Origin: an uncultured Planctomycetaceae bacterium
GTDB lineage: Bacteria > Planctomycetota > Planctomycetia > Planctomycetales > Planctomycetaceae
Assembly (NCBI GenBank): GCA_903823545.1
Contig: CAIJTL010000042.1
Span: forward strand, 1 to 12,525
Direction: 5' to 3'
Length of the DNA stretch: 12,525 nucleotides
The notes beneath the pieces were generated by a model. The model was not told the DNA's origin and made no database searches. It saw nothing but the letters and a program-made list of their open reading frames with translations. The position numbers and the translations under genes are program-made. Each line of letters begins with the position of its first letter. Position 1 is the stretch's first letter. Below, piece after piece: positions 6,540-12,525 of the stretch.

Positions 6540-9500
6540 TCAATAGCCCAGATTCGGCGACAACCAGCGTTCGACTTCTGCAACGGTCATCCCTTTTCTC
6601 TTCGCGTAGTCTTCGACTTGGTCTTTCGTCAGGCGATCGACGGCGAAGTAACGAGCCTGCGGATGTGCGAAGTACAGGCCGCTCACAGCGGCTGCGGGAA
6701 GCATCGCGAAGCTTTCTGTCAGTTGAATGCCCGCATTCTTTTCGGCATGCAGCAATTCAAACAACGGTCGCTTTGAAGTGTGGTCAGGACAGGCTGGATA
6801 CCCAAACGCCGGACGAATGCCGCGATATTTTTCCTCGATGAGATCGTCGGTCGTCAGACCTTCGCTTCGTCCGTAGACCCATGCATCGCGAGCTTGCTTG
6901 TGCAGACATTCGGCGAACGCTTCCGCCAGTCGATCGGCGATCGCTTTCGCCATGATGGAGTGGTAATCGTCATGCTCTTTGTCGAAGCGTGCACAGAGTT
7001 CGCTGCAGCCGATGCCAGTCGTCACCGCGAACGCTCCAAGATAATCCGTGCGACCCGACGATGCTGGCGCGATGTAGTCCGCCAGCGAGCGGAAGTCACT
7101 TTGACCTTTGCGTTCCCACTGCTGCCGAAGCATCGGGAACCTGAGTCGGTCTGCAGTCCAAGGGCGGAGATCAGAGATCAGCGGATTTGCTGCCGTGGTG
7201 GAACTGGCTTGGCCAACGTCAACGATGACATCATCCCCGACGCTGTGAGCTGGCCAGAATCCAAACACTCCACGAGCGGTCAGCCATTTGTTGGCGATGA
7301 TCTGATCGAGCAACTTGCGGGCGTCGTCATACAACTTCTGTGCTTCAACACCGACGGTGGGATCCTTGAGGATCGCGGGATACTTCCCCTTGAGTTCCCA
7401 TGTCTGGAAGAACGGCGACCAGTCGATGAACGGGACGAGTTCTACCAACGGAAAATCATCGAACATTCGCAGACCAAGAAATTCCGGAGTCGGAATATCG
7501 ACGGTCGCCCAATCGGTTTGAAACCGTCGCGCCAACGCATCGGCATACGGGACAAGCGATCGCGCGTTGCGATCCGCGAAGTTCGCTCGATCTCGTTCCT
7601 GAGTCGCTGCGTTCTGACGATCGAACTCCGGCTTACGCGTTGGATCGAGTAGGTTCTCGACGACTGGAACCGACAGCGACGCATCAACAACATGCACGAC
7701 CGTGTTGTCGTAACCCGGCGCGATTTTGACGGACGTGTGCTTGGACGAAGTCGTGGCACCACCAATCATCAGCGGAATCGTAAATCCATTCCGCTTCATC
7801 TCCTTCGCGAAGTGAACCATCTCGTCGAGTGAAGGTGTAATGAGTCCACTCAGCCCGATGATCTGCGCGTTCTTCTCGCGAGCGGTTTCCAGAATCTTTT
7901 CACACGGCACCATCACACCAAGATCAATGACCTCGAAGTTGTTGCAACGCAATACAACTCCGACGATGTTTTTTCCAATGTCATGGACGTCTCCTTTCAC
8001 TGTCGCAAGCACGATCGTGCCACGGTACGACGACGTCGGTTCGGCAGCCACTTTGAAATCCGAACTTTGCTCAGCCGCCGCCTTCTCCGCTTCCATAAAC
8101 GGCTCAAGGTAAGCGACCGCCTTCTTCATCACGCGTGCGGACTTCACCACCTGCGGCAGAAACATTTTTCCGGCACCGAACAGCTCGCCAACGACGCTCA
8201 TCCCAGCCATCAATGGACCTTGAATGACGTTGAGCGGTCGTCCGTACTTCTGACGTGCCTCTTCGGTGTCGGCATCAATGTGATCTGTGACACCCTTCAA
8301 CAGCGCGTGCTTGAGCCGCTCTTCAACCGTGCCGAGTCGCCATTCTTCCACAGCCTCTGCAGACTCTTTGCCGCCGGTTCCTTTGAACTTCTCAGAGAAC
8401 GCAATCAGTCGCTCGGTCGCATCTGGACGGCGATTGAGGACGACGTCTTCGACATGTGCGAGCAACTCTTTGTCGATCTCTTCATACACCTCAAGCTGCC
8501 CAGCGTTGACGATCCCCATATCGAGGCCGGCTTGAATCGCGTGATACAAGAAGACGGCGTTGACCGCTTCGCGAACTGTGTCATTGCCGCGGAACGAGAA
8601 CGACACGTTGCTCACGCCGCCTGAAGTTTTCGCACCGGGGCAAACTTGCTTGATCCGTCGCACGGCATCGAAGAACTCCACCGCGTAGTTCGCGTGTTCT
8701 TCCATGCCCGTCCCGATCGTCAGAATGTTCGGATCGAAGATGATGTCTTCGGGCGAGAAGCCAGCTTTCTCCGTCAGCAGTTTGTAAGCGCGCTGGCAGA
8801 TTGCAACCTTATGGTCAGCGGTCACCGCTTGGCCCGATTCATCGAAAGCCATGACGACCACCGCCGCGCCGTAGCGACGAATGATCCGTGCCTGATCGAG
8901 GAATTTCTCCTCTCCTTCTTTCATGCTGATCGAGTTAACGACCCCTTTCCCTTCGAGGCATTTCAAGCCCGCTTCGAGCACGCTGAATTTCGAGCTATCG
9001 ACCATGATCGGCGCGCGGCTGATATCGAGATCGTCATGGATCAGATGCAGAAAATGCGTCATCGCCTGCTCGCTGTCGAGCAGTCCTTCATCCATGTTGA
9101 CGTCGATCAGATTCGCACCGCTTTCGACTTGCTGCTTCGCAACAGCGAGCGCTTCGTCGAACTGCCCCTCTTTGATCAGCCGCGCGAACTTCCGCGAACC
9201 AGTGACGTTCGTCCGCTCGCCGATCATCAAGAAGTTCGCATCAGGCCGAACCTCAACCCGTTCACGCCCTGCAAACGCAGACCACAGCGGCGCGCCGCCG
9301 ATCTTCCGCGGCTTCATCCCTTCGACCGCAGCGGCGATCTTGCGGATGTAATCGGGATTCGTGCCGCAGCAGCCACCGACGATGTTCACCCACCCGTTCT
9401 TGGCAAAGTCGTGAATGTGTCCGGCGACTTCATCGGGCGACGAATCGAACCCACCCATGCCATCGGGCATTCCGGCGTTCGGGTAACAACTGATGTAGCG

Positions 9501-10292
9501 CGTCGAGAGGTTTGAAAGCAGTTCGACATACGGTCGCATCTGCGCCGGCCCCAACGCGCAGTTCAACCCGACCGACATCGCCGGGTAATGTGCCAGTGAT
9601 GTCCAGAACGCTTCGAGCGATTGCCCCGTCAGTGTTCGTCCGCCGGTGAAGATCGTCCCAGAAATCATCACCGGGATACGCACGCCGCGTTCGTCGAAGA
9701 CTCGTTCGATCGCGACCAGACAGGACTTCATGTTGAGCGTGTCGAACGACGTCTCCGGCAACAGCAAGTCCACACCGCCGTCGAGCAACCCTCGAACTTG
9801 TTCAGCATACGAATCAACCATCTCATCGAACGTGACTGGCCGAAACCCCGCCTTATCTGCATTGAACGAGAGCATCACCTTTGTCGGCCCGATGCTCCCC
9901 GCAACAAATCGCGGCTTCGACGGATTCAACTTCGTGACCTCGTCCGCCACGCTCCGAGCCAACTCAGCAGCCGTGCGATTCATTTCGTGCGTGAGGTCGT
10001 CCAACTGAAATTCGCGCAGCGAGATGATATTCGCATTGAACGAATCGGTTTCGATGATGTCCGCCCCGGCGTCGAGATACGCGCGATGAATCTCCGCGAT
10101 CATCTTCGGCTGCGTGAAGACCAGAACATCCCCCGCGTTCTTCAAATCGATCGGATGCGAGGCAAACCGCTGACCGCGATAGTCCGCTTCGGTCGGTTGA
10201 TAGCGATGGATCATCGTCCCCATCGCCCCATCGAGCACAAGAATGCGGTCTTCCAAAAGTTGGTTCAACAAATTCGGCGAATCAGCAGGCAT
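6540..10292 (-). CDS. metH: Cobalamin-dependent methionine synthase MetH
   Basis: MetH transfers the methyl group of 5-methyltetrahydrofolate to homocysteine through methylcobalamin, giving methionine and tetrahydrofolate in the cytoplasm. With the ATG at 10292 it has 1250 residues, close to the 1227 of the E. coli enzyme, and all modules are present. The homocysteine domain (about 12-325) keeps the zinc ligands Cys245, Cys308 and Cys309 (GGCCGT). The folate domain starts near 355 with GERTNVTGS. The cap domain (about 650-740) is followed by the cobalamin domain with DVHDIGKN (768-775), His770 being the lower cobalt ligand, partnered by Asp768 and Ser821. The reactivation domain (about 920-1250) has the S-adenosylmethionine-binding motif [12 protein letters not shown] (1160-1171), so flavodoxin-type reactivation should work. 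The frame extends 25 codons upstream to a TTG at 10367, but that stretch has no family resemblance. No cobalamin or SAM riboswitch could be recognised in the upstream gap. Confidence 0.97.
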   Translation of the reverse strand: MPADSPNLLNQLLEDRILVLDGAMGTMIHRYQPTEADYRGQRFASHPIDLKNAGDVLVFTQPKMIAEIHRAYLDAGADIIETDSFNANIISLREFQLDDLTHEMNRTAAELARSVADEVTKLNPSKPRFVAGSIGPTKVMLSFNADKAGFRPVTFDEMVDSYAEQVRGLLDGGVDLLLPETSFDTLNMKSCLVAIERVFDERGVRIPVMISGTIFTGGRTLTGQSLEAFWTSLAHYPAMSVGLNCALGPAQMRPYVELLSNLSTRYISCYPNAGMPDGMGGFDSSPDEVAGHIHDFAKNGWVNIVGGCCGTNPDYIRKIAAAVEGMKPRKIGGAPLWSAFAGRERVEVRPDANFLMIGERTNVTGSRKFARLIKEGQFDEALAVAKQQVESGANLIDVNMDEGLLDSEQAMTHFLHLIHDDLDISRAPIMVDSSKFSVLEAGLKCLEGKGVVNSISMKEGEEKFLDQARIIRRYGAAVVVMAFDESGQAVTADHKVAICQRAYKLLTEKAGFSPEDIIFDPNILTIGTGMEEHANYAVEFFDAVRRIKQVCPGAKTSGGVSNVSFSFRGNDTVREAVNAVFLYHAIQAGLDMGIVNAGQLEVYEEIDKELLAHVEDVVLNRRPDATERLIAFSEKFKGTGGKESAEAVEEWRLGTVEERLKHALLKGVTDHIDADTEEARQKYGRPLNVIQGPLMAGMSVVGELFGAGKMFLPQVVKSARVMKKAVAYLEPFMEAEKAAAEQSSDFKVAAEPTSSYRGTIVLATVKGDVHDIGKNIVGVVLRCNNFEVIDLGVMVPCEKILETAREKNAQIIGLSGLITPSLDEMVHFAKEMKRNGFTIPLMIGGATTSSKHTSVKIAPGYDNTVVHVVDASLSVPVVENLLDPTRKPEFDRQNAATQERDRANFADRNARSLVPYADALARRFQTDWATVDIPTPEFLGLRMFDDFPLVELVPFIDWSPFFQTWELKGKYPAILKDPTVGVEAQKLYDDARKLLDQIIANKWLTARGVFGFWPAHSVGDDVIVDVGQASSTTAANPLISDLRPWTADRLRFPMLRQQWERKGQSDFRSLADYIAPASSGRTDYLGAFAVTTGIGCSELCARFDKEHDDYHSIMAKAIADRLAEAFAECLHKQARDAWVYGRSEGLTTDDLIEEKYRGIRPAFGYPACPDHTSKRPLFELLHAEKNAGIQLTESFAMLPAAAVSGLYFAHPQARYFAVDRLTKDQVEDYAKRKGMTVAEVERWLSPNLGY

Positions 10293-10396
10293 TGAGCGGT
10301 CCAAAAAGTGCGAAATTAATGAGTTGATTGATGTCAGTCGTTTGTTGTCGAAAGTTAGCGTGCTCAAGAGATGGCAACTAGCCTCGCCTCAAGCCA

Positions 10397-10508
10397 CCCC
10401 ACTGAGCTTGCCTCAGTGGTGAAGAGGCTTTTGCACTACGCCTTCACGATTGAGTTGCCTCAAACCGTAGTGCAGAAGCCCGGTTCCACTGAGACAAGCT
10501 CAGTGGGG
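10397..10508. repeat. Large composite fold-back element between hemW and metH
   Basis: Three nested inverted repeats are centred on one point. The outer arms (10397-10419 and 10486-10508) match at 22 of 23 positions and each arm is itself near-palindromic (CCACTGAG...CTCAGTGG). The middle arms (10426-10440 and 10466-10480) match at 14 of 15. The centre is a small hairpin, TTGAG-TTGC-CTCAA (10450-10463). The result is a 112-base, almost fully foldable unit. It lies 38 bases after the hemW stop and 104 bases before the metH start. It has no T-run on either side and encodes nothing recognisable. It looks like a miniature mobile element; it may also act as an mRNA stabiliser or attenuator between the two genes. 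The rest of the 254-base gap 10293-10546 shows nothing else. Confidence 0.88.
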
Positions 10509-10546
10509 CAGTGCAACATTGCTCGTCGATTTCGCCAGAAGTTCGC

Positions 10547-11686
10547 TTACAAGAAATCGACAATCACGCTATCGGCCAGAAAGATTCCCGTTCGACTCAA
10601 CCGAATGCCGTCACCGAAGTCTTCGATGTTTTTCGCCGCGAGCTGTCGAGCAATCTCCGAGCCAGCGAGTTCATCCAAATTGAAACCAGTCAGTTGCTGA
10701 AAGCGATCACGTCGAACGCCTTCAAGCTGTCGCAGTCCGAGCACGAGCGCCTCGCGAGCGCGATGTTCTGGTTCCAGTTCTTCGGTCATTCCGAGAGCGC
10801 GCTCACCGGCAAGAACTCGTTTGATCCACGTCGTTGTACTGCGGTGGTTCGATGACCGCACGCCGTTGATGTACCGAGCGGCTCCCGGCCCGAAGCCGAA
10901 ATAAGGAATCGCTTGCCAGTAGGTTTGATTGTGTCGGCACCGAAATCCGGGGCGAGCGAAGTTGCTGATTTCGTAATGCTCGAAACCGGCCGCCGCGAGA
11001 TCACTCATTGTGGCCGCGTACATATCTCGCTCAAGCTCGTCAGGCAGTTGAGCCAACGCTCCCTTCTCGCGGCGAGTCCAAAACGCGGTTCCCTTCTCAA
11101 AAGTCAGACCATAAGTCGAAAGATGCGTCGGCTTCAGCTTGATTGCCGTGCTCAATGTCTCGCGCCAAAGATCAAGACTCTGACCAGGCACGCCAAAGAT
11201 GAGATCGAGCCCCACGTTTTCAATTCGTCGGCGAATTCGTTCAACAGCCGAAACAACTTCCTCCGCGCGATGATCTCGTTCGAGCAGCTTCAATACATCC
11301 GCATCAAACGATTGCACCCCCAGGCTGATGCGATTTACGCCCGCATCGGCGAGCAGTTCAATCTTCTCATCGCTCAACCCAAACGGATTCGCCTCCACCG
11401 ACCACTCGTAACCCGGTGCGAGCACGAACCACTTCCGAGTCAGTTCTAACAGTCCAGCCAATTGCTTCGGCGGCAAATGCGTCGGCGTTCCCCCACCAAA
11501 GAACACCGTATCGACCTCGCGCGGATGTTCGAGCGACGCGAGTTCCACCGACATCGCGCGCAAATAGTCATCCGTCAAATCATCTCGCCCCGCAACCAGC
11601 GTGAAATCGCAATACCCACACCGATGAGCGCAAAACGGCACATGCAGATATGCCGCTCGTGGTTCCGCGTAAATTGGCAATGTCAT
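10547..11686 (-). CDS. hemW: HemW-like radical SAM protein (haem chaperone family)
   Basis: The 379-residue protein belongs to the HemW (formerly HemN-like YggW) branch of radical SAM enzymes, which bind haem and are proposed to deliver it to respiratory proteins; they are often mislabelled coproporphyrinogen III oxidase. The radical SAM cluster motif is HVPFCAHRCGYCDF with Cys19, Cys23 and Cys26, matching the HemW form; true HemN has a different pattern ending in CGCN. GGGTP (64-68) contacts S-adenosylmethionine, VNRISLGVQSF (117-127) is the usual strand motif, and CRHNQTYW with FGFGPGA (250-269) is the conserved HemW C-terminal signature. A HemN-C-like domain follows to the end. Length matches the family. 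The ATG at 11686 sits just before the first strand; only a weak GGA precedes it. Transcription runs towards metH across a fold-back repeat, so co-transcription is possible but not assured. Confidence 0.93.
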   Translation of the reverse strand: MTLPIYAEPRAAYLHVPFCAHRCGYCDFTLVAGRDDLTDDYLRAMSVELASLEHPREVDTVFFGGGTPTHLPPKQLAGLLELTRKWFVLAPGYEWSVEANPFGLSDEKIELLADAGVNRISLGVQSFDADVLKLLERDHRAEEVVSAVERIRRRIENVGLDLIFGVPGQSLDLWRETLSTAIKLKPTHLSTYGLTFEKGTAFWTRREKGALAQLPDELERDMYAATMSDLAAAGFEHYEISNFARPGFRCRHNQTYWQAIPYFGFGPGAARYINGVRSSNHRSTTTWIKRVLAGERALGMTEELEPEHRAREALVLGLRQLEGVRRDRFQQLTGFNLDELAGSEIARQLAAKNIEDFGDGIRLSRTGIFLADSVIVDFL

Positions 11687-11901
11687 GCTTGATCCGAACA
11701 GCGGCCCAAGGAACCCTTTTCCGAAAGCTCCTCATGACGAGACGATTTTCAACGATTGCAAAGCAGTGTAACTAGCGGCGCTCGACATTCTATCGGGCAC
11801 TTCGACGAAGCCCGCTAAGTAGCCCTCTTGATTTTCGCCGCGAACCAAGGCATCGTGTCGAAGCGTTGGAGATCACGTCATATTGACCGAAGAGGTATGC
11901 G
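11687..11901. other. Divergent gap between hemW and the toxin-antitoxin pair
   Basis: This 215-base gap must hold the promoters of hemW (minus) and of the antitoxin gene (plus). One hairpin is visible: CGGGC (11794-11798) with GCCCG (11810-11814), enclosing CTTCG-A-CGAAG with a single bulged A. It could be an operator or a remnant of a terminator; no T-run follows directly. I could not assign -35/-10 boxes with confidence and see no open frame of protein character. Confidence 0.35.
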
Positions 11902-12087
11902 ATGTCTGTGAAAGAGTTAATTCGGAATGCTGTGGACCAGATGCCCGAAGAGATTTCGTTCGACGACGCACTGGAAGAATTGGAAATTCTGGCAGCAATT
12001 CAACGAGCGGATGAAGCCGCTGATGCCGGTGACGTAATCCCGCACGAGGAGGTCAAGCGGGAGATCGCGTCATGGTTTTCAAAGTAG
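11902..12087 (+). CDS. Antitoxin of a type II toxin-antitoxin module
   Basis: This 61-residue acidic, helix-prone protein has the form of the small antitoxins paired with RelE/ParE toxins. It opens with SVKELIRNAVDQMPEEISFDDALEELE and ends with GDVIPHEEVKREIASWFSK, the latter resembling the toxin-wrapping C-terminal helix that often ends in a Trp. Antitoxins of this kind bind and neutralise the toxin in the cytoplasm and usually, with the toxin, repress their own promoter. No clear ribbon-helix-helix or Phd fold could be assigned, so the antitoxin family is open. The ATG at 11902 has AGAGG six bases upstream (11891-11895). The gene overlaps the toxin gene by 16 bases, a common arrangement that keeps the antitoxin in front. 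The identification rests largely on the neighbour. Confidence 0.82.
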   Translation: MSVKELIRNAVDQMPEEISFDDALEELEILAAIQRADEAADAGDVIPHEEVKREIASWFSK

Positions 12088-12377
12088 TTTGGACCGGTCC
12101 CGCACGGGCAGAACTGCGTGAAATTAAGAACTACATCGTTGCGGACAATCCCGCCGCCGCGAAGCGAGTCATTCAAGAGATTGAGGCTCGTGTGGATCAA
12201 CTGGAAACGATGCCCTTTGGATTTCCCGTTTATGAGCCGAGTCGCGATGAAAACGCGCGGCACATGGTTGTGGGCAACTATCGCATCTTCTACCGAGTCT
12301 ATCCCGACAAGCTGCGGATTCGCATTCTGACCGTGTGGCATTCGTCGCGACGCGAGCCACGATTGCCTCGCAACTGA
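12072..12377 (+). CDS. RelE/ParE superfamily toxin
   Basis: The 101-residue basic protein fits the RelE/ParE fold: an N-terminal strand KVVWTGPARAELREI (4-18), two helices (NYIVADNPAAAKRVIQEIEAR, 20-40), then the beta-sheet with HMVVGNYRIFYRVYP (64-78) and RIRILTVWHSSRREP (82-96). The pattern (VGNYRI, then VWHSSR) is closest to the ParE/plasmid-stabilisation group, whose characterised members poison DNA gyrase; RelE members instead cut mRNA on the ribosome. Which applies cannot be decided from sequence alone. The ATG at 12072 lies within the antitoxin gene, 16 bases before its stop, with GGGAG (12059-12063) as ribosome binding site. All expected secondary-structure elements are present, so the toxin is probably intact. 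Confidence 0.88.
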   Translation: MVFKVVWTGPARAELREIKNYIVADNPAAAKRVIQEIEARVDQLETMPFGFPVYEPSRDENARHMVVGNYRIFYRVYPDKLRIRILTVWHSSRREPRLPRN

Positions 12378-12393
12378 ATCGCATGTGCTCGCG

Positions 12394-12525
12394 CTCGGCG
12401 TGGGTCTCCCGACCCCGCCGGGTTTTGGACCGCAGGTCTCCTTTGGGCTTTGATCGTTGCGGCGGGTTTGTTTCAATGCCAACGAAAACCTTCGGTACAG
12501 CGAGCGACGCGGGCAGGAGACCCTC
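12394..12525. repeat. Repeat-like non-coding DNA with GGTCTCC motifs, running off the window
   Basis: After the toxin stop no protein-like frame is visible. The stretch holds GGGTC-TCCC-GACCC, a small hairpin at 12402-12415, a second AGGTCTCC at 12434-12441 and an inverted copy, GGAGACCC, at 12516-12523 that can pair with GGGTCTCC at 12402-12409. The outer bases of the last copy also echo the first (GCGGGCAGGAGACCC against GGGTCTCCCGACCCCGC). This looks like a dispersed palindromic repeat about 120 bases long, of a different family from those elsewhere in the window. The right end may extend past the edge. Confidence 0.5.

Noticed and set aside
6780..10295. Long plus-strand open frames antisense to metH (for example 6780-7652, 8646-9515, 9621-10295)
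   Set aside because: They mirror the codon structure of metH, have Arg/His-rich compositions with no domain pattern, and lack ribosome binding sites.
10293..10367. TTG start for metH adding 25 residues
   Set aside because: The extra residues match nothing in the family, and the ATG at 10292 gives an N-terminus aligned with known MetH proteins.
10397..10508. The fold-back element as an intrinsic terminator of hemW
   Set aside because: No T-run follows the hairpin on the hemW strand, and the three-tier structure is far larger than a terminator.
10547..11686. Oxygen-independent coproporphyrinogen III oxidase (HemN)
   Set aside because: The cluster motif ends CGYCDF without the extra Cys pattern of HemN, and the HNQTYW...FGFGPGA signature belongs to the HemW branch.
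1..12525. CRISPR array, tRNA or prophage genes
   Set aside because: No regularly spaced direct repeats, no cloverleaf-like sequence and no phage or transposase protein were found on reading through the window.

Overview
The window reads as a chromosomal segment of a planctomycete. The strongest pointers are a PSCyt1-DUF1549-DUF1553 (PSD1) cytochrome-like protein and a Tat-exported DUF1501 protein, families that are hugely expanded in Planctomycetes. A Dabb-domain protein of the type common in that phylum and several palindromic repeats with a planctomycete look support this. Genus cannot be set from the sequence.

Layout. 1-1418 (minus): PSD1-type protein, 3' end cut off by the window edge. 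1503-1778 (minus): small protein of unknown function. 1899-2222 (minus): Dabb (A/B-barrel) protein. 2459-3763 (plus): DUF1501 protein, followed by a clear intrinsic terminator and a second structured stretch. 4048-6406 (plus): two overlapping genes, a family 2 glycosyltransferase and a BioF2/FemAB-like GNAT acyltransferase, probably one envelope or polysaccharide unit. 6540-10292 (minus): full-length cobalamin-dependent methionine synthase MetH. 10547-11686 (minus): HemW-like radical SAM protein. 11902-12377 (plus): an overlapping antitoxin/toxin pair of the RelE/ParE class. 12378-12525: repeat-like non-coding DNA running off the window.

How the genes fit together. PSD1 and DUF1501 proteins usually occur as a pair and are thought to act outside the cytoplasm; here they face away from each other with two small genes between them. 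The glycosyltransferase and acyltransferase share an 8-base overlap and look translationally coupled. HemW and MetH lie on the same strand, separated by a large fold-back repeat; no functional link beyond S-adenosylmethionine and tetrapyrrole/corrinoid chemistry is visible.

The most notable signal is non-coding: at least four, probably five, palindromic elements that differ from each other sit in gaps or at gene ends. One of them (5147-5205) lies inside the reading frame of the glycosyltransferase and encodes about 20 of its residues, which recalls the protein-embedded palindromic elements of Rickettsia. No CRISPR array, tRNA, rRNA, transposase or prophage gene was seen.
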